A stretch of 57,435 bases of DNA from Candidatus Omnitrophota bacterium. Lineage in GTDB: Bacteria; Ratteibacteria; UBA8468; B48-G9; JAFGKM01. The notes beneath the pieces are model-generated. The model was not told the DNA's origin. It searched no databases and was given only the letters and a program-made list of their open reading frames with translations. The DNA lies in NCBI GenBank assembly GCA_016928555.1, contig JAFGKM010000015.1:1-57435 (forward strand), read 5' to 3'. Within the stretch, counting starts at the first letter, position 1. Each line of letters begins with the position of its first letter. Shown one piece after another: positions 50,401 to 57,435 of this stretch. The position numbers and the translations under genes are program-made.

Positions 50401-50574
50401 TCCTATTTTCCTCTGGCGGCAGTACTCGTTCATCTGCCAGTGGGACGGCGGCTCAATTAGAGGAGCAGGCATACCGTTTGTCTCCACTCCTTCCCCGGAG
50501 CAGGTAAACTCCGGAGAGAGAAAGGCAAAAGCCGCTAACAGCAAAAACATCTTTTTCACAATGTTTTTTCTCAT
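47428..50574 (-). CDS. Secreted protein with F5/8C and NPCBM-like domains, paralogue A
   Basis: 1048 residues. Signal peptide near residues 1-25 (MFLLLAAFAFLSPEFTCSG). The large N-terminal part has no named family: NEYCRQRKIGEQDFYIASQ, GAMRQFGGNKFLAVYQAHEP and QRHPERGITYAPVALMHDWE. A GATase-like Rossmann section follows (VSNGGVLVVNALD), with a Cys pair in CTVCGKK. Then comes an F5/8-type (discoidin) domain (WWSSEIVRG, ARYVRLTVTYES) and a C-terminal NPCBM-like domain (YKTFASAAGLGAPR). It shares the first ~870 residues' layout with the protein at 53633-56332. AGGAGGAAC precedes the ATG. Confidence 0.8.
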   Translation of the reverse strand: MRKNIVKKMFLLLAAFAFLSPEFTCSGEGVETNGMPAPLIEPPSHWQMNEYCRQRKIGEQDFYIASQASWAYSGDTYKNMQSLGLERILLPGGFSISVFDPSLQKTADQQRLIDLFLKNRWPFITNEGHAARENARPVTEEAKKAAGELWLGDGHTEYNYRFDFLLPAVRGEKTTWLNDPYRIEYTRKNAMPLLEKELPFFREKNHKWTYSEYYKLSKIQQDVIFSEIGVENAMPWAMGELGFYYLASLQGNRAVGTKSQNPLAFARCRGAMRQFGGNKFLAVYQAHEPMSLFSSHFQHSRFMEQQGYPHSHGRIFLYEPYLSGVDYQLNEAFPGSLMLDVEKDGHCERSPLGHLFTEFVDFVQRHPERGITYAPVALMHDWERTAPSGFMGTTYGTYLPFEDCDHMNLGIYNLLFPETPEGPMYSYFCTTPFGDIFDQIKPNVPGKGVDPKALENYRILFALGGLNINQDLAGKLEKYVSNGGVLVVNALDAENHFSADFLGVDLLPITFDADETVCTVCGKKTGEPLFTCRAMKLRKGADAVVTAKDRAVVSRNKYGKGMVFVIGAEYMIAKEGKKMPGRNWSSKQLLNFTGDFMGHLTAGLLPVDVIIPEKSRSSLKYTVSKKGNGWLVTLINYSYDRDPVEIVKYGTAAVDAISPPAKIPVRLVCKFPVADALEWFENKDVPYTMENSHAVIDTHIASGEMKVIELQPEKIVLKPVECYVNYALNRPVTTTSEVKGHEGKHLVDGKTERSNGWWSSEIVRGREHALPQSATVDLQEKRIISHVEVLFTHTTNRELLAKYTTPRYVQFYVETSLDGTAWETVFDERKSMKHSVGWPLERWFEPHPARYVRLTVTYESLSKGAMVVEMKVMGEQKEQVEQKRVSAIPPWEVQYPPSVKSALQQDILYLSEMEPAKPPVIGWMPPGAIWGNLNGSVILMTSIDGDGRSYGNSLYAEAPSEITYSIPQGYKTFASAAGLGAPRPEEAVIFKVFVDGKEKFKSAVYSIGQPVLPVVVNISSAKELKLVIEDPAGKISAYAWWGEARLLR

Positions 50575-50639
50575 TTTTCCGTTCCTCCTGTTCCAAAAAA
50601 CGGTCAGCCGGCCGGATGGCAGAATCTTCCGGAAACAAA

Positions 50640-51527
50640 TCAGGGCAAAAGCATGGCATCCACCTTAAGGTCTTTGGCGAATTGCGTATATTTTTCAAGA
50701 AGAGCAAGGAATTTTTTTTCTATTACATACTGTATTTCGGGGGAGGGCTCAGGTGTCAAGTTAGTCAGAAGCTCGTTAAAACGGGAATAAAGTTCCTTTG
50801 AAGTTTCCCCGTATTTGTCTCCCAACTCCTTGTGGCCGCTCAGGAGTTTTTCATTTTCCGCTCTTTCCTTTTCCATCGCCGACGTCTTCATAAGTTCTGC
50901 AAGGGAGCGGCCGTCATACTCCCGCATGGAAATACCGTCCACCCACATGGCGTCAGTATTGGGTCTGACCGTAGCCAGAACAAATCTGGCTGATTCAACG
51001 TCAGGGCTTTTGGGTTCATAGATGGCTTGAAAAAACTGCCATTCATTACTTAGAAGGACGGGTTTTTCAGGCTTCACGGGTAAATATCCAAGATATTTCT
51101 TGCCTTCATCTCTATACTCGTAAAAGGAGACTTGAAACGGCTTGCCGGGGAAATCTCCCTTAACCCAGAGGCGGACGAGGTATTTTTTGCCGGGCTTAAT
51201 CTCAAAACCGGAGGTAGAATACACATTTGCAAAACGTCTGTTTTCCTCCCTTTCCGGGTCTTCGCGGTACTGCATCATGAGACACTGCTTGCCGGAGCGG
51301 CAGATATCAGGGTCTTTGACCAGTTCCGCATACCCGCAATGCGTCCAGTCCATGAACCATCCTTCAGGCATGACAAGCCCCGCCGCTTTATGCGGGGCGC
51401 TTATTGTATAAACTTTTTCCTCTTCGAAATCCCCGTTCCGGATAAGCTCCTTCAAAAAGGCTTCTTCACTGGCGAACACAGAAGATATCATGGCCGCTAA
51501 AATGAAAAAACCCATCCTTGTTTTCAT
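50640..51527 (-). CDS. Secreted CBM4/9-like protein
   Basis: 295 residues. Signal peptide to about residue 19 (SSVFA/SEE). A jelly-roll carbohydrate-binding domain follows (LIRNGDFEEE, FEIKPGKKYLVRLWVKGD, MWVDGISMREYDG). A helical C-terminal ~80 residues, rich in Glu and Lys, ends it. GGGAGGG precedes the ATG at 51527. It probably binds glycan outside the cell. Confidence 0.75.
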   Translation of the reverse strand: MKTRMGFFILAAMISSVFASEEAFLKELIRNGDFEEEKVYTISAPHKAAGLVMPEGWFMDWTHCGYAELVKDPDICRSGKQCLMMQYREDPEREENRRFANVYSTSGFEIKPGKKYLVRLWVKGDFPGKPFQVSFYEYRDEGKKYLGYLPVKPEKPVLLSNEWQFFQAIYEPKSPDVESARFVLATVRPNTDAMWVDGISMREYDGRSLAELMKTSAMEKERAENEKLLSGHKELGDKYGETSKELYSRFNELLTNLTPEPSPEIQYVIEKKFLALLEKYTQFAKDLKVDAMLLP

Positions 51528-51618
51528 AACCCTCCCTCCCATAACAAAAAAAAAGGTGCACTGGGCAATTATTTCGGGCAGTATTGATTAACTGCATTGC
51601 TCTCAAAACAGCATCCCA

Positions 51619-52332
51619 TCAATAGTTGTAGTAAACGCTTATATCATAGTTAGTGAGCGTGAAGCATGCCGGAGGCCGCGGCGTAAAACTGTACCATTGC
51701 ACATGTCCGTCAACAAATAGTATGTTGGATCCTCCGTTGTGCCAGTTTGCCATAACCTGGAAGCGGTCGCTCACGTTTCCGTAGAACTGCGTGTTGCCGT
51801 TATTTCCGGTCACCGGATTTGACGCAGTGCTGGCCGATTCCCAGAAAATGGCTACCTTTGAGGGTCTTCTCACCTCCGACATTTTTCTTGTCTTGTGAGG
51901 ATTTGAACCGCCCTTGAGCCGTGCATTCATGCAATAGGTTACCGCTTTTTCCGGAGTCCAGTTCCATCCTTTTCTCCAGTCGGAGAGGCATCTGTAGACC
52001 CCCGGGTTTTTATAATAAGCGCCCGCCATGCTTCCGTATTCAATGCTTCCGTTCGGGTATCCTCTGCCGACATAAGCGGAAAGCTTCAAATCCCATGCGA
52101 AGTAGGTGTGCCAGCACCATCCGCTTGAGGGCTCTGCCGGAAACCATCCGTCCCAATCGTTGCCGTACATTTCCACCGCCAGAGCTATCTGTTTGAGGTT
52201 GTTCAGGCAGTGTGCCGCCCGTGCTTTCTCTCTCGCATTGGACAGGGCAGGCAGAAGCATCGCCGCCAGTATTGCAATGATGGCAACAACCACAAGAAGC
52301 TCTATCAGGGTGAACCCTTTTTTCTTTTCCAT
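51619..52332 (-). CDS. Prepilin-like protein with H-X9-DG motif
   Basis: 237 residues. Type IV prepilin signal [22 protein letters not shown] is followed by a helix and a soluble domain with Cys residues. The motif [12 protein letters not shown] near the C-terminus is the H-X9-DG signature, commonly multiplied in Planctomycetes and Lentisphaerae-like genomes. AGGAGGG precedes the ATG. Located just below the LacI gene, it may help display or transport glycan-active proteins. Confidence 0.9.
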   Translation of the reverse strand: MEKKKGFTLIELLVVVAIIAILAAMLLPALSNAREKARAAHCLNNLKQIALAVEMYGNDWDGWFPAEPSSGWCWHTYFAWDLKLSAYVGRGYPNGSIEYGSMAGAYYKNPGVYRCLSDWRKGWNWTPEKAVTYCMNARLKGGSNPHKTRKMSEVRRPSKVAIFWESASTASNPVTGNNGNTQFYGNVSDRFQVMANWHNGGSNILFVDGHVQWYSFTPRPPACFTLTNYDISVYYNY

Positions 52333-52401
52333 CTTTTTTCCCTCCTGTTTTTATGGATTGCTATAAACTAAATTGAACACTCACAACTGTTTTTCTGACC
52401 A

Positions 52402-53418
52402 TCACCTCCTTTTCGTGCTTTCCCTCTCTACAAGTTTTACCGGTACGGTCAAATGCATTGGTTTAAATATGCCGGTATTTATTATTTGCTCCATCTGTCC
52501 CATCATTTTTTTCGCAAGGAGGGGGATATTGAAGTCAATGCTTGAAATGGACGGCGTTGTGTACAGGCATACCTCGGTATTGTCGCATCCCATTATCGCC
52601 ATATCCTCCGGAACCTTAATGCCTGTTTTCAATGCTTCCCTGAGGAGGGCAATTGCAAGCAAATCGCATGAAGCAAAAACGCCGTCCGGCTTCTTTTTCA
52701 GTTTCAAAAGCTGATGTGCCATGCCGGAGCCGTCTGAAAACATGTTTTTATACTTCGCGCGTCTTTTTATTATCAGGGGAGCTTCTCCCCCTTTCTGCCT
52801 GATATATTCCGAAAACCCCCTGCATCTGGGCATGCCGCCATGCTCGCCGAGAAACGCAAGTCTTTTGCATCCCGCCTCCAGAAGGTGCTTTGCCGCCATC
52901 CTTCCCGCCCGTTCTTCGTCAAAATGGATGGTTGGCACGTCCGGTATCGGTTCGTGGTAGGCAAGTATTTTCAGCCGGTAGGGGGCATTGCTGAATTTCC
53001 GGTATCTGTCCCTGCTTCCGTCGGTTGCGGCTATAGCTATGAGCCCGTCAACCCTGCCGTCTCTGACCATGTTCAGGTAATGCTCCTCAAGTTTTCCTTT
53101 GGCGCTGGTAAGATAAGGTGTAATCTCAAAGCCTTTTTTGTGCGCTTCTCTCTGCAGCCAGTTGAGCATCTCGGTAAATGGGTGGTTAATTTCATGAAGG
53201 ATGACGCCGATATTGTCGCTCTTTCCCGTAAAAAGCTCCTTGGCGCTTTTCGGGGCGACATACCCGAGTTCGCTGGCTATATTGAGTATCTCCTCTTTCC
53301 TTTTCTCGCTGACGTATATCCCCCTGCCGTACCGGTTGTTTAAAACCGTGTATACTACCGGTTTGGAAACCCCTGCCTTCTCTGCTATGGTTTTTAAACT
53401 TACCCTTTCGTTATTCAT
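52402..53418 (-). CDS. LacI-family transcriptional regulator
   Basis: 338 residues. The N-terminal helix-turn-helix (SLKTIAEKAGVSKPVVYTVLNNRYG) lies at residues 7-30, with a hinge (NIASELGY). The rest is a sugar-binding periplasmic-protein-like domain (IGVILHEINHPFTEMLNWLQ, GCDNTEVCLYTTPSISSID). It most likely represses the thirteen-gene run below it and perhaps the divergent gene at 53633, lifting when a sugar is present. A consensus promoter lies at 53479-53507. Confidence 0.93.
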   Translation of the reverse strand: MNNERVSLKTIAEKAGVSKPVVYTVLNNRYGRGIYVSEKRKEEILNIASELGYVAPKSAKELFTGKSDNIGVILHEINHPFTEMLNWLQREAHKKGFEITPYLTSAKGKLEEHYLNMVRDGRVDGLIAIAATDGSRDRYRKFSNAPYRLKILAYHEPIPDVPTIHFDEERAGRMAAKHLLEAGCKRLAFLGEHGGMPRCRGFSEYIRQKGGEAPLIIKRRAKYKNMFSDGSGMAHQLLKLKKKPDGVFASCDLLAIALLREALKTGIKVPEDMAIMGCDNTEVCLYTTPSISSIDFNIPLLAKKMMGQMEQIINTGIFKPMHLTVPVKLVERESTKRR

Positions 53419-53474
53419 TTGCTGTTTTTATCGGCAGAACTTGAAATGTCGTTATGCCGGTTAATTATATCCGG

Positions 53475-53497
53475 AAATATTATACTATATAATATTT
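53475..53497. promoter_or_regulatory. Palindrome in the lacI-like promoter
   Basis: AAATATTATA-CTA-TATAATATTT is an exact inverted repeat that covers the -10 box. It may be an autoregulatory operator. The centre lacks the CG of classical LacI-family sites, so the identity of the binding protein is uncertain. Confidence 0.5.
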
Positions 53498-53507
53498 TTT
53501 CTGTCAA
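53479..53507 (-). promoter_or_regulatory. Perfect consensus promoter of the LacI-family regulator
   Basis: On the minus strand TTGACA (53502-53507), 17-base spacer, TATAAT (53479-53484). A leader of about 55 bases would precede the ATG at 53418, which has no clear ribosome site. It probably drives the regulator and perhaps the genes below it. Confidence 0.78.
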
Positions 53508-53632
53508 ATTTTTATTTTATCAAAAAAACCTCTAAATCTGAAGGCATGATGTTTGAGTAGCTCAGAAATGTGCGCTAAAATGGTGGGAAGGATTGATTCT
53601 TGTTTTAAGGGAACGGGCAGGGGAGGATAAAA

Positions 53633-56332
53633 ATGGGAAGATATTGTGAGCGTTTCTCAATAATACTTGCATGTTTGACGGTAATCTTTTTGTTTTGCCG
53701 GCATGTATATGCTGAGACGTTTCCCATGTTAAAGCCGGTTTTGACGCCTGCGGCGGATTTCACTCTGAACGATTACTGCCTGCAAAGGAAGATTGGAAGC
53801 AGGGATTTTTATACGGCGGCTCAGGGCGCTTACCTGTGGTATACGCAGGGGGGGAGGGATGGATTGAGACAGGCGGGGTTTGAAGGTCTCTTCATACCCG
53901 GACACGCCAACCTTCCAAACAGGTTGGACAGTTTTGCTCCCCTGGTGAAGGCAGCCCTCAGTCCGCTGATGCAGGACCTTGTGGAGATGTACCTTGAAAA
54001 CAGGTATCCAATCCACTCCATTGAATACATGGTTATGCAGGGAAATCCGGGACCGTCGCCTGAGGCATTGAAAGTTATAGACAACCTATGGATAGGAGAC
54101 GGCCAGCCGGAAGAGCTTATATACCGCCTTGAGCCAGTTTTTCATTATTTCAATACGGGGGAGAAATGGAAGGGGTCTTCAAGTCATCTCTGGAAGGACG
54201 AAGCGGCGATAGATTTTTTCAAAAACCGGTTTGAACCGCGGGTGAAGGAGGAACTCCCTTTTTACAAAGACACCGGCCACCAGTGGAGCAGGAAAGAACT
54301 GAGAAGGCTCTGCGACATCTACATAGAAGAATGGGCAAAACCGATTAAGAGGCTTATCGCCTGGGGTATGTTCTTGAGCCCTTACTATATAGCATCCATG
54401 GAAGAAAATATTACTGTGGGTGAGAAAGGGGCGGATGCATATGCCAATGCGCAAGCGAGGGGAATTATGCGCCAGTCCGGCGGCAATAAGTTTTTTCTTG
54501 TTTGGCGGGGTCATGAACCCACTGAAAGGTACGGGTATTATTCAAATGCCTGGTATACGACCCGCGGCGATGACTGGGGATATCCTTTGCCGCACATATG
54601 GTATTACATTTTCCGGCCTTTCCTTATAGGTGCCAGCTACTATGTTAACGAAGGGTTTCCCGGGAGTCTCTATCACGATATGGAAGGCGACGGAAACCTT
54701 AAACTGACCGCGACAGGCTATATCTTCAGGGATATGCTTGATTTTGTGGGCCGCCATCCTGAAAGGGGAGTGCCTTATGCTCCTGTTGCGCTTTTACAGG
54801 ATTATAACAGGGTATCGCCGTTGGGTCTTTTCATGGGGTATAAACTGCCAGAGCGTGACGATGCAGACCATATGAATTATGGAATACTCAACAACCTTCT
54901 TTTTCCCGAGCATCGTCATACAAGGTACACAGGGGGTTATTCCCGTACAGCGCCTTACGGAGAAATCTTTGACTTGCTTTCGCCGAATCTGCACGGCATA
55001 GGGGAGAACGTGGATGAGAAGGCTCTGGAAAACTACAGGGTTCTCTTTGCCATGGGAGGGCTTGAAATAGACGATGCCTTTGCAAAAAAACTGGAGGGAT
55101 ACGTGCACAGCGGCGGTTCACTGGTGGTCAACGCCGCTGACGCGGGCGGGTTTTCCGCCGATTTTATGGGTGCGGAGATATATCCGGAAATTTTCGAATC
55201 TTGTGAGAGCGTATGCGCGTTGTGCGGTAAAAAATTTGAAGAGCAAAAATTTTCGGTTGTTGCTATAAAACCGCACCAGAACGCAGAAGTGCTTGTGTAC
55301 GGAAGCAATAACCGCCCTTTGGTAATAAAAAGTGCGTATGGCAGGGGTTCTGTCATACTGGTGGCTGCCCGTTACATGGTGCAGGACGAAACGGTTGATA
55401 CAAGAGAGGGAAGGATTGGCAGACTGTGGCAAAAGAAACCGCTTTTGAATTTCGTCCCGCACTTTTTTGACCACCTGTGTGCAGGTATCACCCCCGTGGA
55501 AATTCTGCGCCGCGAAGAGGACAGGGAAGACCTTTCATGGATAATCAACCGCAAGGGAAAAGGATGGCAGGTGGTGATGTTCAACTATTCCCTGGAAAAG
55601 GAAATGTCTGTTAAACCCGGGGGCACGGCAAAGGTGACGGCGGAATATCTGTATAAAAAACTTCCCTTCCAGATAGTGGCAAATGTACCGATTGCGGACG
55701 TGATGGAACTTTACGGAGACAGGGATGTCAAGTGGGAAACGGCAAACAGCTCTGCGGTAATAAGTGAAGGCATACGCGGCGGAGAAATACTTGTCTACGA
55801 ACTTCAGCCTGAACCGATTCAGATAAAGCCCCGCAGCAGATATGTGAACCATGCTTTGAAGATGCCGGCAGAGGTATCCTCGTCCATGGATAAATATCCG
55901 GCCGGCAACGCCGTTGACGGAGATGCCGGAAATTACTGGTGGTCGGGCACAGACGGGCAGGGGCGTACCTTTCCAATGCCTCAATGGTTGCGGGTGGACC
56001 TGGGCGGGGTGAAAACCATAGACCATATACGGACGGTATTTCATTCATGGAAGACCGAAACTCTTGATACGCGCCTGCAGGTATACAAGTACATCGTTGA
56101 GGCATCGGCTGACGGTGAAAACTGGGTTAAGGTGATAGACGAGAGCAAAAACGAAGCGCCTGCCAGAGCAGAAGGGGTTGAACGATGGTTTGACCCGGTG
56201 GAAGCCAGGTATGTCAGGGTAACCGTTATGCGCAACAGCGCTCTCGGGGGCGTGCGTCTTGTGGAGTTTGAGGTTAAGGGAAAAGAAAAAGAGGAGTATC
56301 TCCCTGACAGGAAGCCGTGTATCTCTTCATGA
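53633..56332 (+). CDS. Secreted protein with C-terminal F5/8C domain, paralogue B
   Basis: 899 residues. Signal peptide to residue 27 (HVYA/ET). The body is a paralogue of 47428-50574, as shown by NDYCLQRKIGSRDFYTAAQ, GIMRQSGGNKFFLVWRGHEP, NEGFPGSLYHDMEGDG, GRHPERGVPYAPVALLQDY and CALCGKK. It ends in a discoidin/F5/8C domain (WWSGTDGQGRTF, ARYVRVTVMRNSALG) and lacks the NPCBM-like tail. It reads away from the LacI gene, with AGGGGAGGA ahead of the ATG. Probably a glycan-binding or glycan-cutting surface enzyme. Confidence 0.8.
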   Translation: MGRYCERFSIILACLTVIFLFCRHVYAETFPMLKPVLTPAADFTLNDYCLQRKIGSRDFYTAAQGAYLWYTQGGRDGLRQAGFEGLFIPGHANLPNRLDSFAPLVKAALSPLMQDLVEMYLENRYPIHSIEYMVMQGNPGPSPEALKVIDNLWIGDGQPEELIYRLEPVFHYFNTGEKWKGSSSHLWKDEAAIDFFKNRFEPRVKEELPFYKDTGHQWSRKELRRLCDIYIEEWAKPIKRLIAWGMFLSPYYIASMEENITVGEKGADAYANAQARGIMRQSGGNKFFLVWRGHEPTERYGYYSNAWYTTRGDDWGYPLPHIWYYIFRPFLIGASYYVNEGFPGSLYHDMEGDGNLKLTATGYIFRDMLDFVGRHPERGVPYAPVALLQDYNRVSPLGLFMGYKLPERDDADHMNYGILNNLLFPEHRHTRYTGGYSRTAPYGEIFDLLSPNLHGIGENVDEKALENYRVLFAMGGLEIDDAFAKKLEGYVHSGGSLVVNAADAGGFSADFMGAEIYPEIFESCESVCALCGKKFEEQKFSVVAIKPHQNAEVLVYGSNNRPLVIKSAYGRGSVILVAARYMVQDETVDTREGRIGRLWQKKPLLNFVPHFFDHLCAGITPVEILRREEDREDLSWIINRKGKGWQVVMFNYSLEKEMSVKPGGTAKVTAEYLYKKLPFQIVANVPIADVMELYGDRDVKWETANSSAVISEGIRGGEILVYELQPEPIQIKPRSRYVNHALKMPAEVSSSMDKYPAGNAVDGDAGNYWWSGTDGQGRTFPMPQWLRVDLGGVKTIDHIRTVFHSWKTETLDTRLQVYKYIVEASADGENWVKVIDESKNEAPARAEGVERWFDPVEARYVRVTVMRNSALGGVRLVEFEVKGKEKEEYLPDRKPCISS

Positions 56333-56368
56333 AAGCCGTCCTTCCGGTTTTCGGTAAGATCCCCGAAC

Positions 56369-57435
56369 TTATTTAATAAGCGCCTTCTTGGCCTTTTTAT
56401 AAACGGCATCCAGCTCTTTAAGTATTTCCGCGGGGTAAGATGCCGGCCGGTAACCTGCAACCGTTTCCCTGTAAGTTGCATGGCAGGCGTCAAGCATCTC
56501 CTGTTCCGACGGGGTCTTTGAAGAATATGAAAAGAGGCGCGGGAACCATGCCTCTTTCCGGTAATTTGCAATGGTATGCTCGGCGGCAAGAAAATTCCCC
56601 CCTTCCTCCAGTATATTCTTTGATATTCGCCCTGTGATATCCTCGTCCGACACCGCAGGGATTGTCCACATATTCTCCAGTCCCCCGGTTATCTCCATAT
56701 CCAGAAGGTACTGTTCCGGGCTTACCATGCTTCCGTTGTCAAGGTTGCCGTTGCCGGAAAATCCGAACATGTGCCCGTCAGCCAGTTCCGAGTAGCCCAC
56801 GGCTTTAAGGAAGCGTTCAAACACGGCCTGCAGTCCCGGCCGTTTTGCGCTTATGTAAGAACGTCCTCCCACGCCGGTTCCTCCTCCGAATGCATATTCC
56901 ATCAGTTGAAAGACTCCGGCATCAACCTTGATTGTCTGGGGAGAGGAAGAGGCGGGGTTGCCGCTGCGCATATCTACCTGCACGCTCGCTATGTAGCCCA
57001 GGAGCGGCGCCTCCGGGTCGATGATAAAAGAGAGGATCAGCCCGCCGACTATCTCTGCGGTTGCCAGGATGACCGTACCCTGTATGTCAACCGGGGCGCT
57101 TCCTCCGAGGGCAGGCATGGATGTAATCATGGACCTGCTGTGGTATTTGCTCCTTTGAATCATTGTCTCCGCGGTCCGTCTTTCCAGCCGCAGGGGAGGG
57201 TTTATACAGTTGCAGCAGCCTACAAAGACTCCGGGTTTATGTCCCAAAACAACCCCCATCTCGGCAAGGAAAGGTACGGATTCAGGCACGGTGGCGTCAG
57301 TTGCGCCTATTTTTTTGTCTGATAAGCGCGCCATAAGCATTATCGCATCCAGCTGTTCAATAGGGGCCGGTATATTCGAACGGGAGAGCGGTATGGTGAT
57401 GCTTGCCACCCGCTTGTCCCCCTGGGCGAATTTAA
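56369..57435 (-). CDS. MttB-superfamily methyltransferase, 5' end beyond the window
   Basis: About 355 residues, the C-terminal two-thirds or more of a protein that usually has ~480. The frame stays open to the right edge, so the start lies outside. Family segments include PLLGYIASVQVDMRSGNPASSSPQ, AFGGGTGVGGRS, GLENMWTIPAVSDEDI and FLAAEHTIANYRKEAW. MttB-type enzymes move methyl groups from trimethylamine, betaines or similar compounds to a corrinoid protein. There is no in-frame amber codon within the visible part, where the pyrrolysine of archaeal MttB would fall, so this belongs to the non-pyrrolysine group. It lies convergent with paralogue B, with no corrinoid protein gene visible. Confidence 0.88.
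   Translation of the reverse strand, partial: KFAQGDKRVASITIPLSRSNIPAPIEQLDAIMLMARLSDKKIGATDATVPESVPFLAEMGVVLGHKPGVFVGCCNCINPPLRLERRTAETMIQRSKYHSRSMITSMPALGGSAPVDIQGTVILATAEIVGGLILSFIIDPEAPLLGYIASVQVDMRSGNPASSSPQTIKVDAGVFQLMEYAFGGGTGVGGRSYISAKRPGLQAVFERFLKAVGYSELADGHMFGFSGNGNLDNGSMVSPEQYLLDMEITGGLENMWTIPAVSDEDITGRISKNILEEGGNFLAAEHTIANYRKEAWFPRLFSYSSKTPSEQEMLDACHATYRETVAGYRPASYPAEILKELDAVYKKAKKALIK

Noticed and set aside
1-57435. tRNA or rRNA genes
   Set aside because: No cloverleaf with a TTCGA loop or rRNA-like segment was found in the gaps, which are mostly below 200 bases.
1-57435. CRISPR arrays, prophage or insertion-sequence transposases
   Set aside because: No regularly spaced direct repeats and no transposase, integrase or phage protein was recognised; tandem units at 9292 are only two and adjacent.
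56369-57435. Pyrrolysine-containing MttB
   Set aside because: The frame has no internal amber codon in the region where pyrrolysine would be, and the stop is TAA.

Overview
The window reads as a piece of the genome of an uncultured, probably anaerobic, heterotrophic bacterium of medium GC. Pyruvate:ferredoxin oxidoreductase, an ADP-forming acyl-CoA synthetase, a membrane pyrophosphatase of the K+-dependent type and an MttB/UroD gene set point to anaerobic metabolism. The H-X9-DG pseudopilin and the large secreted glycan-degradation locus resemble Planctomycetes/Lentisphaerae-like (PVC), Omnitrophota or related candidate lineages; this placement is inference. Promoters close or identical to the sigma-70 consensus (TTGACA-17-TATAAT) and AGGAGG-type ribosome sites are visible. 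Short palindromic intergenic repeats of several families are unusually common, and some run into coding sequence.

Layout. 1-9781: a Gfo/Idh/MocA oxidoreductase and a fused acyl-CoA synthetase (minus strand), then tyrS, a class II aldolase, folP, an LsrF-type thiolase/aldolase, an SDR that keeps only the rear part of a RhaD-like aldolase domain, a RelE-type toxin-antitoxin pair and ruvX (plus). 9906-14609 (minus): rplY-pth, then hppA and malic enzyme. 14848-21425: a GlcD-like FAD oxidase, a long KamA-family radical SAM enzyme, a VapBC-type pair, a small membrane protein, a prolyl-tRNA synthetase lacking the editing domain, and a membrane protein. 21511-27648: an operon for pyruvate:ferredoxin oxidoreductase (porC, porD, a small membrane coiled-coil gene, porA, porB) followed by cstA. 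27662-30943: another RelE-type pair, transketolase and a PIG-L deacetylase.

30956-57435 is a carbohydrate-processing island. Thirteen minus-strand genes run from a LacI-family regulator through a pseudopilin, secreted carbohydrate-binding proteins, a giant multidomain hydrolase with a C-terminal SGNH domain, a pectate-lyase-like beta-helix protein, a GH31 glycosidase, three UroD-family proteins and a beta-propeller protein. A divergent secreted paralogue and an MttB-family methyltransferase, cut by the window edge, complete it.

The most striking object is a 366-residue intein with a LAGLIDADG endonuclease inside porB. It sits exactly in the conserved active-site segment YMN/TG of the thiamine-diphosphate-binding subunit. 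Splicing would restore a normal 306-residue PorB. The enzyme's central carbon role (pyruvate to acetyl-CoA) ties it to the neighbouring CstA (possible pyruvate uptake), malic enzyme and acyl-CoA synthetase (acetyl-CoA to acetate plus ATP).
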